A stretch of 64,000 nucleotides of DNA from Myxococcota bacterium (GTDB lineage Bacteria; Myxococcota_A; UBA9160; UBA4427): the NCBI GenBank assembly GCA_028278345.1, contig JANQEL010000147.1, positions 18,318 through 82,317 on the forward strand, read 5' to 3'. The position numbers and the translations under genes were made by a program. Shown here in pieces: positions 17,963 to 26,616 of this stretch (position 1 is its first letter; every line of letters starts with the position of its first letter). Under the pieces are notes generated by a model. It had not been told where the DNA came from, ran no database searches, and worked only from the letters and a program-made list of their open reading frames with translations.

Positions 17963-19168
17963 TTACGCCGCGTTGCTCTCCAGGATGTGGATGCCGCAGG
18001 CCGAAGCCAGGCCGATCACGTGGGCGAGACCCACCTTGGCGCCTTCGATCTGGCGGGGACCCGCTTCACCGCGCAGGTGGTGGCAGATCTCCCAGATGTT
18101 CGCGATGCCCGTCGCGGCGATCGGGTGGCCCTTCGACTGCAGACCGCCCGAGACGTTCACCGGCAGGCGACCGTCGCGGTGCGGTGCACCCGACTTGAAG
18201 AAGTCGACCGCGCCGCCTTCTTCGCAGAGCATCAGGTTGTCGTAGTGCACGAGCTCGGCCGTGGCGAAGCAGTCGTGCAGCTCGACGAGGTTGAGATCCT
18301 CCGGGCCGATGCCCGCCTGCTCGTAGGCCTGCTTCGCCGCGTTGCGCGTGAGGGTGTTCACGTTCGGGAGCACCTGGCACGCCTCTTCGTACGGATCGCT
18401 CGTGAGCACCGAAGCCGAGATCTTGATCGCGCGGCGCTGCTGCTCCTGCGAGAGCGTCTTCAGCTTGCTGCCGCTGACCACCACTGCGGCGGCGGCGCCG
18501 TCGCAGTTCGCCGAACACATCGGGCGCGTGTTCGGGTAGGCGATCATGATGTCGCCCATGATCTCCTCGAGGGTCATCGCCTTGGTGTAGGCGGCGAGGG
18601 GGTTCAGCGTGGAGTGCATGTGGTTCTTCTCGCTGATCTGCGCGAAGAGCTCGAAGTTCGCGCCGCCGTACTTGTGCGCGTACTCCATGCCCACCTGGGC
18701 GAAGGTGCCCGGCATGTTCTCCGTGCCGATGCGGCCATCGACGGAAGCCACCGCCCCGTAGCGGCCCTTGGGCTCCCATTCGTTGCCACCGCCCTTCGCG
18801 CCGCTGGCACCGAGCAGGCCCGCACCGGCGAGCTTCTCGACGCCGACCGCGAGACCGAAGTCGCTCTCACCGGCCTTCACGCTCATGCACGCCACGCGGA
18901 GCGCCGTGGCGCCCGTCGCACACGCGTTCGACACGTTGTAGGCGGGGATGCCCGTTTGACCGCACTGCTTCTGGATCAGTTGTGCGATCGGGGCCGAGCC
19001 ACCCATCAGGTTGCCGGCCGCGATGATGCCCATGTCCTTCATCGAGACGCCGCCGTCTTCGAGGGCAGCCAGCGTGGCTTCCGTGGCGAGGTCGAGGGTG
19101 TCCAGCTCCTTGTGCTTGCCGAACTTGGTCATCCGAATGCCGAGGATATATACGTCTTCCGAGCCCAT
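17963..19168 (-). CDS. Thiolase-fold protein (SCP-x / lipid-transfer-type thiolase)
   Basis: 401 residues from ATG 19168, with GGGAGAA upstream. It is of the thiolase superfamily: catalytic Cys83 in SNACATGATAL, ELHDCFA near residue 305, and NVSGGLQSKGHPIAATG near the C-terminus with the conserved GHP histidine. The HDCFA form marks the SCP-x-like branch rather than classical biosynthetic thiolases. These cleave or condense acyl-CoA thioesters, notably in sterol side-chain and branched-chain degradation, usually with a DUF35 partner. That partner is encoded immediately upstream (19235-19630, 66 nt apart), so the two very likely form a complex, as seen for aldolase/thiolase-DUF35 pairs. Confidence 0.92.
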   Translation of the reverse strand: MGSEDVYILGIRMTKFGKHKELDTLDLATEATLAALEDGGVSMKDMGIIAAGNLMGGSAPIAQLIQKQCGQTGIPAYNVSNACATGATALRVACMSVKAGESDFGLAVGVEKLAGAGLLGASGAKGGGNEWEPKGRYGAVASVDGRIGTENMPGTFAQVGMEYAHKYGGANFELFAQISEKNHMHSTLNPLAAYTKAMTLEEIMGDIMIAYPNTRPMCSANCDGAAAAVVVSGSKLKTLSQEQQRRAIKISASVLTSDPYEEACQVLPNVNTLTRNAAKQAYEQAGIGPEDLNLVELHDCFATAELVHYDNLMLCEEGGAVDFFKSGAPHRDGRLPVNVSGGLQSKGHPIAATGIANIWEICHHLRGEAGPRQIEGAKVGLAHVIGLASACGIHILESNAA

Positions 19169-19234
19169 AACGTTCTCCCTGGTCGTAGGTGTTCTTGGAT
19201 TGAATCAGTGAATGAATGAAACGAGACGCGCCGA

Positions 19235-19630
19235 CTAGGCCGCGGGCTCGAATCCGAAATTGATGGCTTCCGTACCCGCCTCGTCCGTGCCGAACGGGAA
19301 GGTGGTGAGCTTCACCGGCATGCCGAGCTTCACGTGGTCGGGGGAGGCTTCGACGTTCACGATGTTGGTGCGGACGCTGGTGCCGTCGCAGTCGACGATG
19401 GCCGACACGAAGGGCACGTCCACGCCGGGAGGCGCGAACTGCACGATGGTGAAGGTCTTGACGGTGCCCTGGGTCGAGACGGCGACCTTCTTGAACTCGG
19501 TGTTCGAGCAGTTGCCGCAGGCGTTGCGGCGGTCGAAGAAGCGGGCACCGCATGCGGTGCATTCGTTGGCCTCGAGGTGGGGGTCGTCCCCGAGCACCAG
19601 GTAGTCGACGAAGGGGATCTGCTTGGCCAC
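19235..19630 (-). CDS. DUF35 / OB-fold zinc-ribbon partner of the thiolase
   Basis: 131 residues from GTG 19630, preceded by AGGAGAATCC. The frame is open to 19816, but the Shine-Dalgarno and family length fix this start. A rubredoxin-like zinc ribbon is formed by Cys24, Cys27, Cys38 and Cys41 (CTAC...CGNC), followed by an OB-fold with the GTVKTFTIVQFAPPG segment typical of DUF35 proteins. Such proteins bind thiolase-like or aldolase enzymes and are needed for activity on CoA thioesters. It is the first gene of a two-gene operon with the thiolase. Confidence 0.92.
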   Translation of the reverse strand: MAKQIPFVDYLVLGDDPHLEANECTACGARFFDRRNACGNCSNTEFKKVAVSTQGTVKTFTIVQFAPPGVDVPFVSAIVDCDGTSVRTNIVNVEASPDHVKLGMPVKLTTFPFGTDEAGTEAINFGFEPAA

Positions 19631-19772
19631 GGATTCTCCTTGGCGGTTCTGGGGTTTTGGATGAGGGTTCTTCCGCCACGGAGGTGGCGGAGAAGGTGCG
19701 AGGGCAGTGGCTTCGAGCTCGTCCCATGGGGCCCGACGCGCCGAACTGCAGGCGGCCGAATGGATAGCATAT

Positions 19773-19992
19773 TCAGCCGCTTGGAAGGGTGTCGCCCGCC
19801 GCGTCGAGTTGCGCACGAATCGCCACCCGGCGTGAACGAGTGATCGGAAAGCGGCGCAGGAAGAGCACGCCCGCCGCCATCATCAACGCGGGCAACGCCT
19901 CGCATACGAACATGAGTCGCGACGAGGTCTCGGGGCGCAATGCCTCGGCCCCGGATTCGCCGGGTAAGCCGCCGATCGCCAGGCCGTCGCGC
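19773..19992 (-). pseudogene. Remnant of an MFS (GPH/MelB-type) transporter C-terminus
   Basis: The frame ending at 19773 encodes, over its last 70 or so codons, a hydrophobic helix (LMFVCEALPALMMAAGVLFL) and then RRFPITRSRRVAIRAQLDA. That ending closely resembles the C-termini of glycoside-pentoside-hexuronide transporters, where RYPLTRxRHxEI is typical. Upstream of about 19990 the same frame overlaps the end of the DUF1295 gene and loses any transporter character. This looks like the 3' stub of a deleted transporter. No start codon or ribosome site supports independent translation. A functional small protein cannot be fully excluded. Confidence 0.5.
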
Positions 19993-20871
19993 TCAAGCCC
20001 TTGCGGGTGGGCGCGGCACCAGGATCGGCGTGCGTTCGCAGTAGGCCTGGTAGGCAGGGTCGTCGCCCCAGTTCTTCTTGCCGCGCCGTTCGAGCAGGGG
20101 CACACCGCTGATTCGCGTGAGCAGGATGTAGACGAACACGGGTGAGATCAACGTCGCGTACTGCGCACCCGAGAGCACCGGAAAGGCGATCACGGCCACG
20201 CCCACCCACAGCGCGATCTCACCGAAGTAGTTGGGATGTCGCGACCAGGCCCAGATGCCACTCGTGATGAAGCGACCATCGTTCGCGGGATCGGCGCGGA
20301 AGCGCCGCTTTTCCGCATCCGCCCGCACCTCGATCGCGAAGCCAGCCAACCAGATCAACGCCCCTGCGATCGCGAAGCCATCGATCCGTTTCGGGGTCGT
20401 CGTCGTGATCGCGGCGAGACCACAGGCCAGCGTCAGCAACACCCACAGCCCCTGGAGCGTCCAGGTCTGGAGCAGGCGGGGGAAGCTCGGCTTGAGATTG
20501 TCGAAGCGACCATCGGATCCGTCCTTGCGGATCCGTGTGAATAGAAAGCTGCCGAGACGCCCCGCCCAGATGACGACGAGCAGGCCGATCAGCAGCGCGC
20601 GGGCATCAGGGGCCGGCGCGAGCAGGAGCGAAATCACGACGAGGCTGGTGAAGGTGATGCTGCCCGTCAGATCGAAGAAATGCTCGGTCTGCGCGAGATA
20701 GGAATGGACGAAGACGAGCCAGTTGATGCCGAAGGAAAGCGCCGCGCAGATGGCGAAGATGGGCATCCCATCGACCGTCGCCCCGCCCTGGCTCCCCGCC
20801 CACGCGACGGCGGCGCCGATCGCGACGACCAGCGGCGTGCCCACCAGACTAATGCGCTCCATTCGATCCAT
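19993..20871 (-). CDS. DUF1295 membrane reductase (steroid 5-alpha-reductase-like)
   Basis: 292 residues from ATG 20871; a second ATG at 20862 is possible. There are several hydrophobic helices, then the conserved C-terminal motif block GIWAWSRHPNYFGEI and the AYCERTPILVP ending, diagnostic of DUF1295 / steroid 5-alpha-reductase C-terminal family proteins. These use NAD(P)H to reduce a conjugated double bond in a lipid, or belong to the related isoprenylcysteine methyltransferase fold. The substrate is unknown, though sterol-like compounds would match the thiolase, P450 and GMC genes nearby. It is divergent from the GMC gene, and its 3' end abuts a transporter remnant. Confidence 0.88.
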   Translation of the reverse strand: MDRMERISLVGTPLVVAIGAAVAWAGSQGGATVDGMPIFAICAALSFGINWLVFVHSYLAQTEHFFDLTGSITFTSLVVISLLLAPAPDARALLIGLLVVIWAGRLGSFLFTRIRKDGSDGRFDNLKPSFPRLLQTWTLQGLWVLLTLACGLAAITTTTPKRIDGFAIAGALIWLAGFAIEVRADAEKRRFRADPANDGRFITSGIWAWSRHPNYFGEIALWVGVAVIAFPVLSGAQYATLISPVFVYILLTRISGVPLLERRGKKNWGDDPAYQAYCERTPILVPRPPARA

Positions 20872-20963
20872 CCGGCTAGCATAGTCGGGCTGCGCACGAG
20901 CGGGGACCGTGTCCCGGACATCGGGGGCAGCGGAGTGGAATCGAGCGGAAGGAGGAGAGTGTC

Positions 20964-22565
20964 GTGGCGGAAGACATCGCGGACGTCTTGATCATCGGTG
21001 CCGGAGCCGCGGGCGCCGCCTTTGCGTGGAGCCTCGCCGAAACGCGCATGCGGATCGTCTGCCTCGAACAGGGTGGCTGGATGGACCCGGCGCAGTACCC
21101 GACCACGCGCGGCGACTGGGAGATGCAGGGCTACGGGCCCTTCGGCTTCAGCCCGAATACCCGCGGTCGCGCCGAAGACTATCCGGTGAACGACGACGAC
21201 TCGCCGATCAAGATCTCGAACTTCAACGCGGTCGGGGGCAGCACGGTCCTCTATGCCGCCCACTTCCCGCGTCTTCATCCCTCCGACTTTCGCGTGAAGA
21301 GCCTCGATGGCGTGGCCGACGACTGGCCCTTCGACTACGCGACCCTCGAACCCTTCTACGACCTCAATGCCGAGATGATGGGCGTGGCCGGGGTCGAAGG
21401 GGACCCCGCCTATCCGCCGAAGAAACCGACCCTCCCGCACGTGCCCCTCGGGCGCCTCGGCGAGACCCTCGCGAAGGGCTTCGACTCCCTCGGTTGGCAT
21501 TGGTGGCCTTCGGACAGCGCGATCGCCACGGCGGAGCACTCGGGTCGCGCGCCGTGCATCAACCTCGGCCCCTGCATCACGGGCTGCGCGCAGGGCGCGA
21601 AGGGCAGCACCGACGTCACCTACTGGCCGATCGCCGAACGAAACGGCGTCGAGCTGCGCACCCACTGTCGCGTGCGCGAGATCACGGTGGATGACGAGGG
21701 GCGCGCCACGGGCGCGGTCTACTACGACGAAGAGGGACGCGAGTGTCGCCAACGCGCGGAGATCGTCGTGTTGGCGTGCAATGGCGTCGGCACACCGCGC
21801 CTGTTGCTCAACTCGGTGTCGAAGGCCTTCCCCGACGGTCTCGCCAACTCGAGTGGCCTCGTCGGTCGCAACCTCATGTTCCATCCCTATGCCCTGGTGA
21901 CGGGTTGGTTCCCCGAAGCCCTCGACGGCTACAAGGGCCCCACCGGTTGCAGCTTGATCTGCCAGGAGTTCTACGAGACCGACCCTTCGCGCGGCTTCGT
22001 GCGCGGCTATTCGTTCGAGATGCTGCGCGGCCAGGGTCCGTTGCAGACGGCCATGCAATCGCTGGATGGCAAGCTGCCCTGGGGAGCGCGCCACCACGAA
22101 GCCTACGCCGAGCGCTGGGACAAGAGCGCGGGCATGGTGATCATCTGTGAAGACCTTCCCGAAGAACACAACCGGGTCACCCTCGACCCGGATCTTCGCG
22201 ACGGTCACGGCATCCCCGCGCCGAAGATCGACTACACGCTCTCGGAGAACAGTCGCAAGATGCTCGACCACGGGGTCGCACGCGGGCGCGAAGCCCTCGA
22301 GGCGGCGGGTGCGAAGGAAACCGACGCCCTGGCCCCGCTGCCGCCGGCGGGCTGGCACCTGATGGGAACGACGCGCATGGGGACGGATCCCGCGCGCTCG
22401 GTCGTCGACGAACACTGCCGCAGCCACGACGTCAGGAACCTCTTCGTGATCGATGGAAGCGTCTTCGTGACTTCGGGGGGCGTGAATCCGACGAACACGA
22501 TCCAGGCGATCGCCCTCTACGTCGCCGACTACATGAAACAGAACCTGACGAGCCTGCTCGATTGA
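20964..22565 (+). CDS. GMC-family FAD dehydrogenase, large subunit
   Basis: 533 residues from GTG 20964, with AAGGAGGAGAG upstream. The N-terminal FAD motif is VLIIGAGAAGAAFAWSLAE. The substrate domain contains PCINLGPCITGCAQGAKGS, typical of the gluconate 2-dehydrogenase / sorbitol dehydrogenase group. The C-terminal GMC_oxred_C domain has the catalytic His465 in GWHLMGTTRMG and SGGVNPTNTIQAIAL. It oxidises an alcohol to a carbonyl. The next gene, 26 nt away, encodes the small subunit usual for bacterial members, so electrons probably go to a quinone or cytochrome. No Tat signal is seen on either subunit, so the pair is probably cytoplasmic. Confidence 0.92.
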   Translation: MAEDIADVLIIGAGAAGAAFAWSLAETRMRIVCLEQGGWMDPAQYPTTRGDWEMQGYGPFGFSPNTRGRAEDYPVNDDDSPIKISNFNAVGGSTVLYAAHFPRLHPSDFRVKSLDGVADDWPFDYATLEPFYDLNAEMMGVAGVEGDPAYPPKKPTLPHVPLGRLGETLAKGFDSLGWHWWPSDSAIATAEHSGRAPCINLGPCITGCAQGAKGSTDVTYWPIAERNGVELRTHCRVREITVDDEGRATGAVYYDEEGRECRQRAEIVVLACNGVGTPRLLLNSVSKAFPDGLANSSGLVGRNLMFHPYALVTGWFPEALDGYKGPTGCSLICQEFYETDPSRGFVRGYSFEMLRGQGPLQTAMQSLDGKLPWGARHHEAYAERWDKSAGMVIICEDLPEEHNRVTLDPDLRDGHGIPAPKIDYTLSENSRKMLDHGVARGREALEAAGAKETDALAPLPPAGWHLMGTTRMGTDPARSVVDEHCRSHDVRNLFVIDGSVFVTSGGVNPTNTIQAIALYVADYMKQNLTSLLD

Positions 22566-22591
22566 GCTGCCGCAGGAGATAGGAGGACAGC

Positions 22592-22999
22592 ATGGACGAT
22601 CTGCTGAGCGACATCCTCGACACCTTGATCCCGCCGAGCGCCGACGGTGCGATGCCGGGCGCGGGCAGCCTCGGTCTCGCGAGTGCGGTGGAAGCGAGCC
22701 TCGACCCGAACGACCCCGCCCTGCGCGCGGGCTTCGATGCCCTGCGGGAGGCCGACTTCGCAAACCTCGACCCCGCCGGCCGCAGTGCGGCCCTCGAAGC
22801 GGTCGACCGCGAACAACCCTCTTTCATTCCGGCTCTCTACGTGCCCACTTGCACGGTGTACTACCAACATCCTGCCACTCATCGCGGGCTCGGCCTCTCG
22901 GGCGAACCACCGCATCCTCGCGGCTTCGAGCTCGAAACCGGCGATCTCGCCGGGCTCGAACGCGTCAAAGCACGGGGACGGATGTACCGCGAAGCCTGA
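22592..22999 (+). CDS. Small subunit of GMC dehydrogenase (gluconate 2-dehydrogenase subunit 3-like)
   Basis: 135 residues from ATG 22592, with TAGGAGGA upstream, 26 nt after the GMC stop. The start DDLLSDILDTLIPPSADG and the Pro/Asp-rich helical pattern, ending with YYQHPATHRGLGLSG, match the short gamma subunits that accompany GMC dehydrogenases. In the family this subunit stabilises or targets the large subunit, and is often Tat-exported. No signal is present here. It is short, and the family assignment rests largely on context. Confidence 0.78.
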   Translation: MDDLLSDILDTLIPPSADGAMPGAGSLGLASAVEASLDPNDPALRAGFDALREADFANLDPAGRSAALEAVDREQPSFIPALYVPTCTVYYQHPATHRGLGLSGEPPHPRGFELETGDLAGLERVKARGRMYREA

Positions 23000-23123
23000 G
23001 ATTGCACCGCAATCGACTTGGCTTGCGTTACGCAACCCCGCTCCGCTTCGTACCATTGACCGCAACCATCGCGGCAGACAGTACAAACGGCGTCGACGAC
23101 GCCAGCGGATGCGGGGGTGCAAG

Positions 23124-25307
23124 ATGCGAACGCACACACCAAGCAAATCTGGAGATCGACGCGCAACGTACCGGTGCCCGGTGCTCTTCCTGGTCGTCCC
23201 GCTCCTTGCGCTGACCTGGGCCGGGATGGTCCACGCAGCTTCGGGCGTCACGCCACAGGGGCTTCCCCTCGCATTCGAGCCGGTGCAAGACGCCGCTCCG
23301 GGACAACCCGACTTCATTTCGCGCACCGCAGGTCAACGGGTGTGGCTGAAGCGGGGTGAGGCGGCCTTCCCGATCGGCGATCGGACGCCGCAGCTCGTGC
23401 GAATGCGACTCGTCGGCACCCGAAACGGAAGCGGTGGCGAGGGCCTCGAACGACGAGCGGGCTTCGTCAACGTGTTCCGCGGCAGCGATCCTTCGGCGTG
23501 GCGCACCCACATCCCCACCTACGGCCGCGTCCGCTACGCCGAGGTGCTGGAACACATCGATTGGGAGTTCTACGGCACCCCCGATCAGCTCGAGCACGAC
23601 TTCGTGGTTCGGCCCGGCGGCGATCCGAAGAACATCGCGCTTCGCTTCGAGGGCGCTGAGAGCGTGACGATCGACGCTCGCGGCGGCGTGCAGGTCGCGA
23701 CGGCTACGGGCGTGATGCGACTGCGACCGCCCGTCGTCTACCAGGGGGAGCGTGCCGCGCCGAAGTCGATCGACTCGCGCTACGCGATCGATGCCGCGGG
23801 GAACGTCGGCTTCGAACTCGGCGAATACGACGCTTCGCGCACCCTCGTCATCGACCCGGTGATCGAATACTCGACCTACTACGGCGGGACGTCCGAAGAA
23901 GTCGGTTGGGACATCGCGGTGGACGGGGATGGCAACGCTTACGTGGCGGGGACCACGAACTCCTCGAACATGCCCACGACCACCGGCGCCTATGACGAGA
24001 TGGGGCGCGTCGGCGGCTTCTCCGACCCGGGCGATGGCTTCGTGATGAAGCTGGCCCCCGACGGCAGCTCGCTCGTCTGGGCGACCTATCTCTCGGGCCG
24101 CGGACTCGATCGCCTCTTCGGCATCGCGATCGACGCAAACAACGACGTCTATGTGGTCGGGGACACCGATTCGACGGACGACCTCGGCACCGGTGGTGTC
24201 GACGAGAGCTATCCCCAGGTATCGGCTGCGCAGGCGGGCTTCGGCGGGGTGGCGGACCTCGTCGTCACCAAGATCGACGCGAGCGGGGGCTCCCTCGACT
24301 TCTCGACCTATCTCGGGGGTAACGACGCGGATCGCGCCAACTCGGAGCAGGGCGTGCCGGGCATCGCCGTCAGCAGTACGGGAACCGTCTATCTATCCGT
24401 GGTCACCCAATCGACGGACTTCCACACGCTGTACTCCTGTACCGAGACCTCCCCCGGCCCCTACATGGTGCGACTCAACGCAGCGGGCAGCAGTTTCGAC
24501 GCTTGCGTGGGCCTCGGCGGCGATGACTTCGTCTTTGCGCGTGACATCGCCCTGGATAGCTCGGGACGCGCGGTGATCGTCGGCTTCACCGCCGATCCGA
24601 ATCTCAACACGACCTCGGGCACCTTCAGCACCGCTCCGCTGATGGGCGAAGACGCGTTCATCATACGCATCAACAGCGCGGCGACTGCGGTCGATGCCGG
24701 AACCTACTTCGGCGGGACCAGCGACGACTTCGCGAACGCCGTGGCGATCGGCGGCGATGGAGGCATCTACATCACCGGGCGTTCTTCCGGGGGCGGCTAT
24801 CCCATCACCTCGGGCTCCCCGCCTTCGGGCGATGCGGTGGCGACGAAGATCGATAGCGCCCTGTCGACCGTCACCTGGTCTCTCGTCGTCGGATACAACG
24901 AGGGGCTCGGGATCGCGGTCGACTCCCTGCATCGTGCGACGGTGGTGGGCACCGACAACCAGGACGCGGGCTTCACGTTGCTGACCGCCACAGGCACGAT
25001 CGATCACGAGACCTTCTGGGGCGGCCTGCTCTTCGACACGGCCAACAGCGTGGCCCTCGACATCTACGGCCACGCCTACGTCACCGGCGAAACGCGCTCG
25101 ACTGGTTTCCCGGGCGACACCGTGTTGAATCCGAGCCCCTTCCAGGCGACGCGTTCGGGCAACATCGACGCCTGGGTCGTGAAGCACCGGCGCAACTTCC
25201 CGGTCTTCCTCCCCGGCCTCACCTGGGGCCTCGTGCCGCTGGTGCTCGCGATGGCCTGGTTCGGAACCCGCTCTATGCGAAGAGGAACTTCGCTCGTTAC
25301 ACGCTGA
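23124..25307 (+). CDS. Secreted SBBP-repeat beta-propeller protein with C-terminal anchor
   Basis: 727 residues from ATG 23124, with GGGGGTG upstream; ATG 23109 is an alternative. The frame is open back to 22647 but overlaps the GMC small subunit there. A signal peptide (residues about 15-40, ending VHAAS) is followed by an N-terminal domain with HIDWEFYGTPDQLEHDFVV in two parts, common before SBBP repeats. About eight repeats then resemble YSTYYGGTSEEVGWDIAVDG and related units, each about 50-60 residues and typical of seven-bladed-propeller repeats. The end has a hydrophobic helix (WGLVPLVLAMAWF) and a basic tail, resembling a sorting or membrane anchor. The role is unknown, probably at the cell surface. 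Its last 11 nt overlap the convergent P450. Confidence 0.85.
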   Translation: MRTHTPSKSGDRRATYRCPVLFLVVPLLALTWAGMVHAASGVTPQGLPLAFEPVQDAAPGQPDFISRTAGQRVWLKRGEAAFPIGDRTPQLVRMRLVGTRNGSGGEGLERRAGFVNVFRGSDPSAWRTHIPTYGRVRYAEVLEHIDWEFYGTPDQLEHDFVVRPGGDPKNIALRFEGAESVTIDARGGVQVATATGVMRLRPPVVYQGERAAPKSIDSRYAIDAAGNVGFELGEYDASRTLVIDPVIEYSTYYGGTSEEVGWDIAVDGDGNAYVAGTTNSSNMPTTTGAYDEMGRVGGFSDPGDGFVMKLAPDGSSLVWATYLSGRGLDRLFGIAIDANNDVYVVGDTDSTDDLGTGGVDESYPQVSAAQAGFGGVADLVVTKIDASGGSLDFSTYLGGNDADRANSEQGVPGIAVSSTGTVYLSVVTQSTDFHTLYSCTETSPGPYMVRLNAAGSSFDACVGLGGDDFVFARDIALDSSGRAVIVGFTADPNLNTTSGTFSTAPLMGEDAFIIRINSAATAVDAGTYFGGTSDDFANAVAIGGDGGIYITGRSSGGGYPITSGSPPSGDAVATKIDSALSTVTWSLVVGYNEGLGIAVDSLHRATVVGTDNQDAGFTLLTATGTIDHETFWGGLLFDTANSVALDIYGHAYVTGETRSTGFPGDTVLNPSPFQATRSGNIDAWVVKHRRNFPVFLPGLTWGLVPLVLAMAWFGTRSMRRGTSLVTR

Positions 25308-26487
25308 ACTTCATCGGCATGTGCTTCACGCCGTCGATCAGGTTCGAGCGCAGATAGGAAACCTCGCCCACGAGTTCGATGTCGTGAAGGCGTTCGAGGA
25401 TGCCCTCGAACATCACCCGCGTTTCGAGGCGCGCGAGGTGGGTGCCGAGGCAGAAGTGCTCCCCCACCTCGAAGGCGAGGTGGTGGTTGTTCTTGCGCTC
25501 GATGTCGAATACGTCGGGGTTCTCGAAGACGCCTTCGTCGCGATTCGCGCTCGGGTAGTACATCACGAGCGCATCACCCTTCCGGATCTTCTGGCCCTCG
25601 AGCTCGGTGTCCTCGGTTGCGGTGCGGCGCATGTAGATGACGGGAGAGCGGAAGCGCAGCATCTCCTCGATCGCGCCGGGCAGGAGCTCCGGCCGGGCGC
25701 GCAGCTTCGCGAGCGCCTCCGGGTGATCGAGCAGCAGCAACATCCCCTGGGAGATCAGGTTGCGCGTGGTCTCGTTGCCCGCGATCGCCAGCAGCAGGAA
25801 GAAGAAGTCGAACTCCATCGTGTTGAGCCTTCGCCCGCCGACTTCACCGTGGAGGATGGCGCTCGTGAGGTCATTCTGCGGGTTGGCGAGGCGGTCTTCG
25901 GCGAGTCGGTTCGCAAACAGGAACATCTCCTCGGCGGCCTCGCGCGCCTGATCGAACTCGACGACGTACTCGTCGTCCTGGTTGCCGATCATCCTGTTGC
26001 TCCAGTCGAAGATGTCGTGGCAGGCCGACTGGGGCACGCCGAGCAACTCGGCAATCACGCGCAAGGGAAGCTCCGCGGCGACATCCACGACGAAGTCGCA
26101 CTCGCCGCGCGCCACCACCTTGTCGAGGATCTCCTTTACGATCTCGCGGTGGTGCGGTTCCTGCGCGGCGATCTCGCGCGGGGTGAAGCCGCTCGATACC
26201 AGGGCGCGGTTCTGCCGGTGCTCGGGCGGATCCATCGTGATCATCGAAACGAAGTCGCCCTCGCGATCCTCGATGCTCGTCCCGCCCACGGCAGAGCTGA
26301 AGAGCATCGGCTGGCGCGAGATCGTGCGAATGGTCTCGTAGCGGCTGATGATCCAGAAGCCGCGGCCGCCGTCGTAGGTTCCCTCGTTCCAGTAGACGGG
26401 GGCTTCGCGTCGCAGCTCGCGAAAGGCGTCGTGGGGAAAGCCGTGTTCGAAGGTGTCGGGATGGCTGATGTCGGGAATCTCGATCAA
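25297..26487 (-). CDS. Cytochrome P450
   Basis: 396 residues from TTG 26487, with GGAG 7 nt upstream; no in-frame ATG gives a complete N-terminus. Hallmarks are the I-helix AGNETT (236-241), ExxR at Glu275-Arg278, and the heme loop FEVGEHFCLG with Cys346 as thiolate ligand. The usual second Gly of FGxGxHxC is Glu340 here. The sequence resembles soluble bacterial CYP107/124/125/142-type enzymes; the last three oxidise sterol or branched alkyl chains. It hydroxylates a hydrophobic substrate with electrons from a ferredoxin that is not in the window. It is divergent from the M20 peptidase gene. Confidence 0.95.
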   Translation of the reverse strand: MIEIPDISHPDTFEHGFPHDAFRELRREAPVYWNEGTYDGGRGFWIISRYETIRTISRQPMLFSSAVGGTSIEDREGDFVSMITMDPPEHRQNRALVSSGFTPREIAAQEPHHREIVKEILDKVVARGECDFVVDVAAELPLRVIAELLGVPQSACHDIFDWSNRMIGNQDDEYVVEFDQAREAAEEMFLFANRLAEDRLANPQNDLTSAILHGEVGGRRLNTMEFDFFFLLLAIAGNETTRNLISQGMLLLLDHPEALAKLRARPELLPGAIEEMLRFRSPVIYMRRTATEDTELEGQKIRKGDALVMYYPSANRDEGVFENPDVFDIERKNNHHLAFEVGEHFCLGTHLARLETRVMFEGILERLHDIELVGEVSYLRSNLIDGVKHMPMKFSV

Positions 26488-26616
26488 GTCCTGGCTCCAG
26501 TGTCAGACGGCGCGGTGTTCGACGAGCGCGAAAGTAGCTCCGTGTTCTTGCGCTAGCCTCGCCGACCGCTTCGCCCGGAACGAACGCGAGCTTCCCGAAA
26601 CCACCTGGAGGTACCG

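Noticed and set aside
20667..22763. Minus-strand 698-codon frame opposite the GMC gene
   Set aside because: Antisense shadow caused by high third-position GC; the product is His/Arg/Val-rich without any recognisable domain.
23023..23035. TTGCG-TTA-CGCAA palindrome upstream of the SBBP gene
   Set aside because: Short, and no regulator gene is adjacent; insufficient to call a site.
22647..23108. Upstream extension of the SBBP protein frame
   Set aside because: Overlaps the GMC small subunit in another frame and lacks a signal peptide at that start; the Shine-Dalgarno and signal peptide support 23124.
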